39,752 nt of DNA, taken from assembly GCF_016862955.1 (NCBI RefSeq), contig NZ_BONY01000085.1, forward strand, positions 1 to 39,752, in the 5' to 3' direction. The DNA is from Rhizocola hellebori. Its GTDB lineage: Bacteria > Actinomycetota > Actinomycetes > Mycobacteriales > Micromonosporaceae. Below the pieces are notes generated by a model that saw only the letters and a program-made list of their open reading frames with translations, did not search any database and was not told the DNA's origin. Of this stretch, positions 5,812-12,861 are shown one piece after another. A program made the position numbers and the translations under genes. The stretch's first letter is position 1. The number at the start of each line of letters is the position of its first letter.

Positions 5812-8444
5812 GGCACCACCTCGTAGGGCATGATGATCTCGGCGTGGCTGTGCACGGCCTTGTCGAAATGCAGGGCGCGCTGTGCTCGCGGGTGCCAGGT
5901 GGGGCCGCCCGGTTTCGGGTAGAGCGCCGAAAGCTCGTTGCCGTGCACGTCCAGGGCGACCCAGGCCCCGATCGCATCGAAGCGGGCGCCGATGCCGCCC
6001 AGATCGTCGCGCAGCCGCGAAACCGTTCTCCACCAACCCATCAGGTGGGTACGCCGTTCCGGCCCCTTCGCGAGCATGACCCGCAGCAGCTCGTGTCCCC
6101 GTCCACTCAGGACAGACGCGGCCGCGTCGATGGCGAAGCCGAAGATGTAATGCGGCTTGTCACACGCCCAATCCTCAAGCAGGGCAAGCACATTTCCACT
6201 GTCGTGCCAGCTGGCCCCCGGAACGGAGGTCAGCAGGGACTTGGCGGCCGAGGTCGCGTCGTCGTCGAGGCACAGCACGCTGAACCGCGCGCTGCCGGGC
6301 GCATGCTGACGGGCCAGGGTAAGGCCGGCCGAAACCAGGATCGCGCAAGCATCCTCGGCCCGGCTGCCGAGCACCGCGAGGTTGCGGCCAGGGGCCCGGT
6401 TGAGGCGCAGCGTGGCCGGGCGTCCCGCGACATCGATGGTCTCGCCGAGCAGGGCCACCGCGCCCGTGCGGGCCAGCACCTCGGCCGCGGGAGGCGGTGG
6501 CAGCAAAGGAAACAGGGGAGGCACATCGCCGTCGAAGAGCCGGGGTGGCTCGCTGTCGGCGGGCCGCGCCTGCCACAGCTGATCCTGCAACGCCGTCCAG
6601 GTTGGACGGTCACCGGCATCGGGCAGCCGGACCACGGTGTTGGCCGAGACTACGCCGGAATCCGCGTTCACCACGGCATGGCAGCGCGGAATCAGCTCTG
6701 CCGCCAGGTTGGTCTCGGCCAGTACCCGCCGCGCCTTGGGCAGCGCGATCCGCAGCGTGAACTGGGCCACCAGCCCGGAGCGCCCCCACAGCGCCTCGAT
6801 CCCGGCCACGTCCTGGCTGGCCAGCACCAGATGAATGCCCTGGGAACGGCCGCGGCGGGCCAGGTCTTCCAGCAGCGAAACGGCCTCGCTGGTCACCGCG
6901 TCCCGCGCCGCGAGCAGCACCTGGAATTCGTCAATCACCGCAACGATCCGTGGCCAGTGTCCGGCCGGATCCTCCTCGCGAAGCTCGGAAAGCTTGGTGG
7001 CGCCAAGTTTTTTCGCCGCGCCCGCCCGTCGTTTGAGCTCCTCGCTCAGGTGCCGCAGCAGCGCCAGCCCGAATTCGCGATCGGTGTTCACGTTGATGCC
7101 GACCAGTTTGACCTGCGGGAGCCAGCTCGGATCGCGGTTGCTCGGGGCGAACCGCGCGAACGACACCCCCTCCTTGAAGTCGAGCAGGTGCAGCTCCAGC
7201 TCGGCCGGGGGATAGCGGGTGGCAAGCGCGGCCAGCCACGCGTACAAGAGGTTGGTCTTGCCCGAACCTGAGGGCCCGCCGATCAGCGCGTGTGGCGGGT
7301 CGTCGCCCAGTACCAGCTCCACCAGACGGCCATCGGTGCCCTCGCCCACCGGGGCGCGCAGCGACTCGGCCGACGATTCCGACCACAGCTGGTCGGGCAG
7401 GAGCGCGGCGAACGGCACCGGTGGCGGGCCGGCGATGACCTGTTCGGCCAGCGACTTGCAGACCTCGGTGATCAGCGTCGAGCTCGGGCTGGGATCGAGT
7501 TTGACGGTCAGCTCGCCGGTGAGGCTGGTCTTCGCGATGCCCCTCGCGCCGATTTCTATCCGCTCCACGAGCGCGTCCGGGGGCAGGTCGATGCCGCGGC
7601 TGACCACGTGGACCCCGGCCGAGATCCCGGTGCGCACCACGCGATCCAGCTGCGCCCGCTGGGCGCTGGTGAGTTCGCTCGCGCTGTCGGCGAGCAGGAC
7701 GGCCAGACGCCACGGCTCAGGCCTGCGGCCTGTCCGCAGCGCCAGCTCGGCCAGGTCGCGATAGGCGCCGGCGAGAACGTTTTCGTTGATGCGGCGGATG
7801 TGTTCCACCAGCTCGTCGAGCAGGGGGGTCAGGCCACCCGGGCCCAGGTACGAGACGAGCCCCGCCGGGGCGAGCGGGGCCAGCCCGGCCACGGCCCCGC
7901 CGAGCTGTCCCGGGTCGTAGATGCTGACGCGCAACGCCCCAGGCGCGGTCCCGGCCAGGGCGCGCAGGAGCAGCCCGCCCACCACACTGTCCACAGTGGA
8001 CTCCGGGCCGCTCAGGTGAAGATGGGCCGCATCCAATAGTGGTACCAGAGCGGGGAAAGGCTCATCGGTGTCGACCGTGCCCAGCCGGAGCAGACCGGCG
8101 ACCTCTGTGCCCGGCCCGGTTTGCGCGGTCCAGGTGGAGAAGTCGGTGCCGGCCGGGCCGGGCGCTGCCGCCTCGGCCAGCTCGCCGAGCGCTGTCAGCA
8201 GGGCGCGGGTCTCCCGCTGCCAGCGGGCCTGCGCCTCCTGGCAGGCCTCGTCACGGGTGACCACCAGGGCGGTCCGGCGGGCCGGGCTGGACCGCCGTAC
8301 CGATTCCAGCTGGGTCGCGGCCGCCTGCCGTGCCGCGAGCGCGGCCGCCAGACCGGCGCGCGCCGCTTGCCTTGCCTCCGCGAGCTCGCGGCGAACCGCG
8401 CTGACCAGCCCGCGCGCGGGAGGGTGTTCCGGCGAAGACTTCAT
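5808..8444 (-). CDS. FtsK/SpoIIIE-EccC-like ATPase with three modules, one intact
   Basis: An 878-aa ATPase. Residues 1-100 are Ala/Arg-rich and helical. The central module has a canonical Walker A (GPSGSGKT, 390-397), Walker B (IVAVIDEF, D505-E506) and the FtsK-type LVLASQDV sensor segment near 539-546. Flanking regions look like decayed copies: around 143-153 LSGPESTVDSV sits where a P-loop would be, with LAVLLAD (247-253) as a Walker-B relic, and 689-699 LAVLGSRAEDA is a second P-loop relic. This resembles EccC of type VII secretion, which has tandem ATPase domains, but there are no N-terminal TM helices. It could move protein or DNA. ATG at 8444 overlaps the preceding stop by one base (TGATG). 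The fold of the central module is firm; the flanking modules and the role are inference. Confidence 0.85.
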   Translation of the reverse strand: MKSSPEHPPARGLVSAVRRELAEARQAARAGLAAALAARQAAATQLESVRRSSPARRTALVVTRDEACQEAQARWQRETRALLTALGELAEAAAPGPAGTDFSTWTAQTGPGTEVAGLLRLGTVDTDEPFPALVPLLDAAHLHLSGPESTVDSVVGGLLLRALAGTAPGALRVSIYDPGQLGGAVAGLAPLAPAGLVSYLGPGGLTPLLDELVEHIRRINENVLAGAYRDLAELALRTGRRPEPWRLAVLLADSASELTSAQRAQLDRVVRTGISAGVHVVSRGIDLPPDALVERIEIGARGIAKTSLTGELTVKLDPSPSSTLITEVCKSLAEQVIAGPPPVPFAALLPDQLWSESSAESLRAPVGEGTDGRLVELVLGDDPPHALIGGPSGSGKTNLLYAWLAALATRYPPAELELHLLDFKEGVSFARFAPSNRDPSWLPQVKLVGINVNTDREFGLALLRHLSEELKRRAGAAKKLGATKLSELREEDPAGHWPRIVAVIDEFQVLLAARDAVTSEAVSLLEDLARRGRSQGIHLVLASQDVAGIEALWGRSGLVAQFTLRIALPKARRVLAETNLAAELIPRCHAVVNADSGVVSANTVVRLPDAGDRPTWTALQDQLWQARPADSEPPRLFDGDVPPLFPLLPPPPAAEVLARTGAVALLGETIDVAGRPATLRLNRAPGRNLAVLGSRAEDACAILVSAGLTLARQHAPGSARFSVLCLDDDATSAAKSLLTSVPGASWHDSGNVLALLEDWACDKPHYIFGFAIDAAASVLSGRGHELLRVMLAKGPERRTHLMGWWRTVSRLRDDLGGIGARFDAIGAWVALDVHGNELSALYPKPGGPTWHPRAQRALHFDKAVHSHAEIIMPYEVVP

Positions 8445-9388
8445 CAGGGCGTCGCTGGGCGCAATTCGTCCACTGCCGAACGGCGGCGTGCGGTGTCGGT
8501 GATGCGAAGCGCGGCCCGATGCGACCGTGCCCGGTCCGCGGCGCGCTGGGTGGCCTCGCCGGCCGCGGCCCGCTCCTGCTCGACGAGCGCGGACAGGTCT
8601 TCCGCGGTGCGGCCGGTGGCGCGCATCAGGCCTGCGACGAGCAGAGTACAGGCGGCCGCGATGTCGGCCGGGTGGCTTGGCTGGTTGCCGTGCCGCTGCG
8701 GCTGGGCGTGACAGACCCGCGCGATGATTTCCTCGGCCGGATCCGGGCGCAGGTTCGGCAACAGCTCGCTCAGCAAGGGCAGGGCTGCCCGCCTGACCCG
8801 GGCCAGATCCTCCAGCCGCGGCGGGTGGCCCGCGAGGTCGTTGGCCAGATGGCGCAGCAGCGGCGGGGCCACCGCGGCCAGGCCGAGCCCGACCGCCGGG
8901 CCGGCGGTGACCAGCTCCCGATGCAGGCGCCGGGTATCGGCTTCGAGCGCCGCAGTCACGCAGCGGCGCAGCAACTCCCCGCTCGAGCCGGCTCCGCCTT
9001 TGCGCTCGACCTCGTCGAAGCCGGAAAGCTGGCAGATCCGGGCGCTCCACCAATCGGTGAGCTGGCTGTCGATGCTTTCGGTGCGCTGCACCTGGCTTGG
9101 CACGGCCGGCATCCGGCTGTCCGGGTACGACTCCATCTGCACGCCGAGCGCCAGGCAGTAGTCGTCCATGCAGTCCTGCGCGACGCGCAGCGCCGCCGCC
9201 GCGTGGTCGAGATGGTTGGCCGCCACCCCCAGCCCGGGCAGCGCCACCGGGGTGGACGACTCGTGCAGCACCCAGGCCAGCAGGCCGCTCGCGGCTCGCA
9301 TCCGCTCGGCCGCACCGGCTATCTCGGCCACGGGCAGCTGATCGCGGGTGGCGCGCAGCCGATCGGCGAGATCCTCAACAAGACTCAT
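8444..9388 (-). CDS. Unknown 314-aa protein of the FtsK-like operon
   Basis: No family recognised. It is predicted mostly helical and Ala/Leu/Arg-rich, with no signal peptide or membrane span. Around residues 55-75 a patch LDHAAAALRVAQDCMDDYCLALG has two cysteines. The middle holds an Arg-rich helical region (LRRCVTAALEADTRRLHRELV), and the C-terminal 60 residues look like an Arg/Ala coiled coil ending in RRRSAVDELRPATP. It lies 12 nt downstream of the 86-aa gene and ends one base into the ATPase start codon, so it is surely co-expressed with both. A soluble adaptor or substrate-recognition role is speculation from context. Confidence 0.75.
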   Translation of the reverse strand: MSLVEDLADRLRATRDQLPVAEIAGAAERMRAASGLLAWVLHESSTPVALPGLGVAANHLDHAAAALRVAQDCMDDYCLALGVQMESYPDSRMPAVPSQVQRTESIDSQLTDWWSARICQLSGFDEVERKGGAGSSGELLRRCVTAALEADTRRLHRELVTAGPAVGLGLAAVAPPLLRHLANDLAGHPPRLEDLARVRRAALPLLSELLPNLRPDPAEEIIARVCHAQPQRHGNQPSHPADIAAACTLLVAGLMRATGRTAEDLSALVEQERAAAGEATQRAADRARSHRAALRITDTARRRSAVDELRPATP

Positions 9389-9400
9389 GGCTCTCAGCCC

Positions 9401-9661
9401 TCACAGCGTCGCGACGTAGGTCTCGGCCTGCTCGACCGCGTGCAGGGTCGCGGTCAGGCACTCCTGCAGTTCCGAGGCGGCTTGCGCGAGTGCGGCCTGA
9501 GCCGCCTGAACCGATTCGTGCCCAGATCCCTCGACCGCCGTCGCCAGGCTCAGCTGGGCCTCGCCCAGCTGATCGTTGGCCGAGCGGACGGCGATCTGAC
9601 CCTCCTGCACGTGGAGCATCGCGGCATCTATGGCCGCCTTCACCTCGGCGACGCTGGCCAC
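9401..9661 (-). CDS. Small helical-hairpin protein, first gene of the FtsK-like operon
   Basis: An 86-aa protein predicted to form two long Ala/Gln/Glu-rich helices (about 3-42 and 50-83) joined by a turn EGSGHES (44-50). Size and layout recall WXG100/Esx proteins, which are ~100-aa helical hairpins carried by EccC ATPases. However, the W-x-G turn is replaced by GSG, and there is no C-terminal YxxxD/E signal in the usual form (the end reads EQAETYVATL). The start is GTG, with a Shine-Dalgarno GGAGG at 9666-9670. It heads the four-gene operon. The resemblance is structural guesswork; it might equally be a structural cofactor of the ATPase. Confidence 0.7.
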   Translation of the reverse strand: MASVAEVKAAIDAAMLHVQEGQIAVRSANDQLGEAQLSLATAVEGSGHESVQAAQAALAQAASELQECLTATLHAVEQAETYVATL

Positions 9662-9665
9662 GGCA

Positions 9666-9670
9666 CCTCC
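9666..9670 (-). promoter_or_regulatory. Shine-Dalgarno GGAGG before the 86-aa gene
   Basis: GGAGG on the minus strand sits 4 nt before the GTG at 9661. This operon is therefore leadered, unlike most of its neighbours. No convincing -10/-35 pair was found in the 86 nt up to the DUF4126 gene. Confidence 0.5.
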
Positions 9671-9747
9671 ATAGGGGCAAGCTGAACTACAACCCCAGCG
9701 AGTATGCCGTTATGTCCGTTTCCCCAACCGTCGCCACGCCGTAATAC

Positions 9748-10377
9748 TCACCGCAAGGGGGGTAGGGCGATGGTGTTGGTGCGGTCGAGGCGGCGTTGGC
9801 GGCGGCGTTTGCGCCAGCGGAAGAAGAGCCAGATCATCACGATCAAACAGACGATGATGAGGATCGGCACGATGATCGCTATTAGCGACAGGCCCGTGCT
9901 GGTGGCGTCCTCGGCGGTGGAGACGACCGGAGCGGCTACCCCGACGGTGGCCACGTTCATCACCGGGCGGGCCGTGGCTTTGGCCCCGTGCACGGTCAGG
10001 GAGATGATGACGCCTATCGCTATGGGGATCCAAAGCTTCTGGGTGAACAGATCGGCCGGATTTTCCACGGTTATGGTTTCCGACCCTGATCCCGCCGCGA
10101 AGGCCATGCCGCCGGCGGTGGGTCTGATGAAGGTCTGGACCACGTCGTTGACCGTGTCCACGGCCGGGATTTTGTCGGCCACGAACTCGATGGCGAGCAG
10201 GACGAACAGGATCGAAAGAACCCAGCCGTTGTCCAGCCAGGCCCAGGTGCCGGGAAGGGTGATCAGATCTGTGTATCGCGACAGTAGGCCGATGATGAGC
10301 AGGGGTATGTAGGCGTTGAGGCCCGCCGCGGTGGCCAGGCCGGTGCCAGTTAGCGCCTCTAACACATGACCCAGCAT
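9748..10377 (-). CDS. DUF4126-family membrane protein
   Basis: A 209-aa integral membrane protein. The N-terminal half matches the DUF4126 pattern: a start GLATAAGLNAYIPLLIIGLLSRY, then WLDNGWVLSILFVLLAIEFVADKIPAVD, then a Gly/Ala-rich segment with further spans. The last span (SLIAIIVPILIIVCLIVMIWLFF) is followed by a strongly basic tail RWRKRRRQRRLDR on the cytoplasmic side. About five membrane segments are visible. No biochemical role is known to me. It is divergent from the VOC gene, with only 30 nt between the two start codons. Confidence 0.8.
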   Translation of the reverse strand: MLGHVLEALTGTGLATAAGLNAYIPLLIIGLLSRYTDLITLPGTWAWLDNGWVLSILFVLLAIEFVADKIPAVDTVNDVVQTFIRPTAGGMAFAAGSGSETITVENPADLFTQKLWIPIAIGVIISLTVHGAKATARPVMNVATVGVAAPVVSTAEDATSTGLSLIAIIVPILIIVCLIVMIWLFFRWRKRRRQRRLDRTNTIALPPLR

Positions 10378-10394
10378 CGCACAGATGTATGCAC

Positions 10395-10400
10395 TAAAGT
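10395..10400 (+). promoter_or_regulatory. -10 element TAAAGT of the VOC gene (leaderless)
   Basis: TAAAGT ends 7 nt before the ATG at 10408 and lies in the 30-nt gap between divergent genes. The divergent DUF4126 gene has an imperfect TACATC 6 nt before its own ATG, so the two promoters probably overlap. Confidence 0.5.
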
Positions 10401-10407
10401 CACGTCA

Positions 10408-10782
10408 ATGCATTACAGCAGACTGGACAAAATAGTGGTCGACGTGGCGCCTGAAGATCATGACCAGGAGCTAGCGTTCTGGCAGGGCGCGCTGGGCCAG
10501 AGCATGCAACAATTCGAGCGTTTTCCCGAGTACCACGGCGTGCCGCTGGAAAAGCAGCAGATGGGCTTCCTCGTGCAGCGCCTCGGTGAGGGGCCGAGCC
10601 GGGTGCATCTGGACATTCACACCACCGATGTCGAAGCCGAGGTCGCGCGGCTGGAAAAGCTTGGCGCGAAAAGGCTTCGCGAAGTCAACTTCTGGTGCCT
10701 GATGGAGGACCCGGCGGGGATGCCGTTCTGTGTCATCGCCGACAAGGACCTCACCGAGGAGAACTCCCAGCGGTGGGAGTGA
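10408..10782 (+). CDS. VOC (glyoxalase/bleomycin-resistance fold) protein
   Basis: A 124-aa cytoplasmic protein of the vicinal-oxygen-chelate superfamily. The fold pattern is visible as KIVVDVAPEDHDQELAFWQGALG at the start, a central HLDIHTTDVEAEVARLEKLGAKRL and the terminal FWCLMEDPAGMPFCVIAD. H residues in HLDIH and E in the MEDPAG block are where metal ligands fall in active relatives, but several positions differ, so it may bind rather than catalyse. The frame is open 14 codons upstream; ATG at 10408 is preferred because a TAAAGT promoter lies 7 nt before it. Substrate unknown. Confidence 0.8.
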   Translation: MHYSRLDKIVVDVAPEDHDQELAFWQGALGQSMQQFERFPEYHGVPLEKQQMGFLVQRLGEGPSRVHLDIHTTDVEAEVARLEKLGAKRLREVNFWCLMEDPAGMPFCVIADKDLTEENSQRWE

Positions 10783-10804
10783 GCTGGGCTGGTGAGAGTC
10801 TGGT

Positions 10805-10810
10805 TAAAGT
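10805..10810 (+). promoter_or_regulatory. -10 element TAAAGT, second copy (leaderless)
   Basis: The same hexamer as in front of the VOC gene ends 6 nt before the ATG at 10817, giving the next gene its own leaderless promoter 22 nt after the VOC stop codon. Confidence 0.5.
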
Positions 10811-10816
10811 ATCGCC

Positions 10817-11590
10817 ATGTTCAAGCCGTCCGCCCGCGAGATCGCTCTCGTCAAGGCAGAGGGCGAGCAGCCTGAGATAGTCGATGACGACGACTATGAT
10901 GTCTATGATGCGCCGGTACCCATCGCCTCGAGATGGAAGGCGTGGCTCGCGCTGGCCGGAGGCATCGTGGCCACCGGGCTCCTGGCCTGGACGGTGACCA
11001 CCTTCCTGGATCCGCCCGCGCCCAACGCGAACAGGCCGGTGCCGATCGCCACCCTCGGCACCATGTCACCGGTGCCCAGACCGACCCAGCCCAGCCAGAC
11101 CCCGCCCATGCAGAGCACGGTGCCCACGGTTCCCCGTGCTCTCCTGGTCGATCTGCGCGACCCCGAGACGCTGGGAGGAAGGGCGCGCAGCTCCGAGGAG
11201 AAGCCCGAGCCGGACAGCTACCTGAAGACCTTCACCGACGGCAAGCTGGTCTCGGGCGCCTATGGCGAGCCGAGCACCCACAATTTCGTGGTGATGACCG
11301 CGGTCACCTCCTCCCTGCTGGTCTACCCGGACACGCAGATCGACCTGCTGCTCAACCATCTGCAAACCGAAGACCCCAACCTGACCGACCTCCAGCCCGT
11401 CTACTCCGGCACCCTCGGTGGCCTGGCCAGCTGCGGCTCCTCCAAGTTCGCCGATGTGCCCAAAGCGGTCTGCGCCTGGGTCGGCGAGCAGAGCATGGGC
11501 GTGCTGGTCTGGATCGGAGTCCCGCTGGCGCAGGCGAAGGACGAGATGCTGACCCTGCGGGGCGAGATCGAAGTTCCGTTGGTGGGATGA
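10817..11590 (+). CDS. Single-pass membrane protein with extracytoplasmic domain, unknown
   Basis: A 257-aa protein. Residues 1-40 are a cytoplasmic acidic stretch (EIVDDDDYDVYDAP). One membrane span lies at about 42-63 (AWLALAGGIVATGLLAWTVTTF). A Pro/Thr/Ser linker (~65-105) leads to an extracytoplasmic domain with two cysteines (SCGSSKFADV and AVCAWVGE) that could form a disulfide. The phrase CAWVGEQSMGVLVW recurs in many actinobacterial hypothetical membrane proteins in my recollection. No enzyme motif is visible. The stop overlaps the MFS start (ATGA), so the two are coupled; it may be an accessory to that transporter (inference). Confidence 0.75.
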   Translation: MFKPSAREIALVKAEGEQPEIVDDDDYDVYDAPVPIASRWKAWLALAGGIVATGLLAWTVTTFLDPPAPNANRPVPIATLGTMSPVPRPTQPSQTPPMQSTVPTVPRALLVDLRDPETLGGRARSSEEKPEPDSYLKTFTDGKLVSGAYGEPSTHNFVVMTAVTSSLLVYPDTQIDLLLNHLQTEDPNLTDLQPVYSGTLGGLASCGSSKFADVPKAVCAWVGEQSMGVLVWIGVPLAQAKDEMLTLRGEIEVPLVG

Positions 11591-12861
11591 TCGCTTCCGG
11601 GGGTTCCTGGATGATTGACACACCGACGACGATCAAACGCACCTATTACGCGCTCCTGCTGGGCAACACGCTGGCCGCCTCGCTGATCTGGGGCATCAAT
11701 ACGATCTTCCTGCTGGATGCCGGGCTGTCCAACCTGGAGGCCTTCGCCGCGAACGCGTTCTTCACGGCCGGGATGGTGCTGTTCGAGGTACCCACCGGGA
11801 TCGTCGCGGACATGTGGGGGAGACGCGCCTCGTTCCTGTTGGGGACGGTTACCCTCGCCGTGTCGACCTTGCTCTACGTGTGGCTGTGGCAGCTCGAGGC
11901 GCCGTTCTGGCAATGGGCCGTGGTTTCGGTGTTGCTGGGCCTGGGCTTCACCTTCTTCTCCGGCGCCACCGAGGCGTGGCTGGTGGATGCGTTGCAGGAG
12001 ACCGGTTACGACGGCTCGCTGGAGGCGGTCTTCGGCCGTGGTCAGGTGATGACCGGGATCGCCATGCTGGCCGGATCGGTCGCCGGGGGATTTCTGGCGC
12101 AGGCCACCAACCTCGGCGTCCCCTTCCTGCTGCGGGCCGCCATCCTCCTGGTCATGTTCGGGGTGGCCTTCCTTCTCATGCGCGACATCGGGTTCACCCC
12201 GAAGCGCGACGGGCGGGTGGTGAGCGAGGTGAAGCGGATCGCCTCCGAGTCGATCGAGTACGGGTGGCGAATCCCGACCGTCAAATACCTGATGGTGGCC
12301 GGGGCGTTCACCGGCGGCGTGGGGATATACGTGTTCTACGCGCTGCAGCCCTATCTGCTTGACCTCTATGGGAATCCGCAGGCTTACGGCATCGCAGGCC
12401 TGGCCGCGGCCGTGCTGGCGGGCTCGAACATCGTGGGAGGCCTGTTCGCGGCGCGCGTGCGCAAGATGTTCCGGCTGCGCACCTCCGCGCTGTTGACCGC
12501 CGAGGTGGCGGGTGCGGCAGCCATCGTCCTGATGGGACTGCTGCAATACTTCTGGGTTGTTCTCGCGCTGGTCGTGTTGTCGGGGCTGATTCTGTCGGCG
12601 GCCACGCCTATCCGGCAGTCCTACCTCAACGGGCTGATCCCGTCGCAGCAGCGGGCCACCATCCTGTCCTTCGATTCCCTGATGTCCTCGACCGGTGGCG
12701 TGTTCGCACAACCCGCGCTGGGCCGGATAGCCGACGTTTGGGGCTACCCGGCCTCGTACCTCGTGTCGGGAGGTCTTTCCGCGCTGGCGATTCCGTTCGT
12801 GGCCAAGGCCCGCGCGCTGCGAGCCCCGGCGGATGCCGCGGTCGAGGGTTTGGCCGCTTAG
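11587..12861 (+). CDS. MFS transporter (12 TM)
   Basis: A 424-aa permease with about 12 hydrophobic spans. The first begins at YYALLLGNTLAASLIWG, and the loop 2-3 motif A appears as GIVADMWGRRASFLLG. A second GRIADVWGYPASY in the C-terminal half marks the pseudo-repeat. ATG at 11587 overlaps the previous stop (ATGA); an alternative ATG at 11611 would remove eight residues. The likely role is proton-driven export or import of a small molecule; the substrate is not evident. It ends tail-to-tail with the next gene, sharing TTAG. Confidence 0.88.
   Translation: MIASGGSWMIDTPTTIKRTYYALLLGNTLAASLIWGINTIFLLDAGLSNLEAFAANAFFTAGMVLFEVPTGIVADMWGRRASFLLGTVTLAVSTLLYVWLWQLEAPFWQWAVVSVLLGLGFTFFSGATEAWLVDALQETGYDGSLEAVFGRGQVMTGIAMLAGSVAGGFLAQATNLGVPFLLRAAILLVMFGVAFLLMRDIGFTPKRDGRVVSEVKRIASESIEYGWRIPTVKYLMVAGAFTGGVGIYVFYALQPYLLDLYGNPQAYGIAGLAAAVLAGSNIVGGLFAARVRKMFRLRTSALLTAEVAGAAAIVLMGLLQYFWVVLALVVLSGLILSAATPIRQSYLNGLIPSQQRATILSFDSLMSSTGGVFAQPALGRIADVWGYPASYLVSGGLSALAIPFVAKARALRAPADAAVEGLAA

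Noticed and set aside
5808-8444. Calling the ATPase a true EccC or a chromosome-segregation FtsK
   Set aside because: It lacks the N-terminal membrane helices of both, no gamma domain is visible at the C-terminus, and no other ESX core genes are present in the window.
9700-9749. Inverted repeat GAGTAT ... ATACTC as a terminator
   Set aside because: The arms are only 6 bp with a 38-nt spacer and weak extension, which is expected by chance.
10366-10407. N-terminal extension of the VOC protein
   Set aside because: It would overlap the divergent gene and place the promoter hexamer TAAAGT inside the coding sequence; the VOC fold begins at the later ATG.
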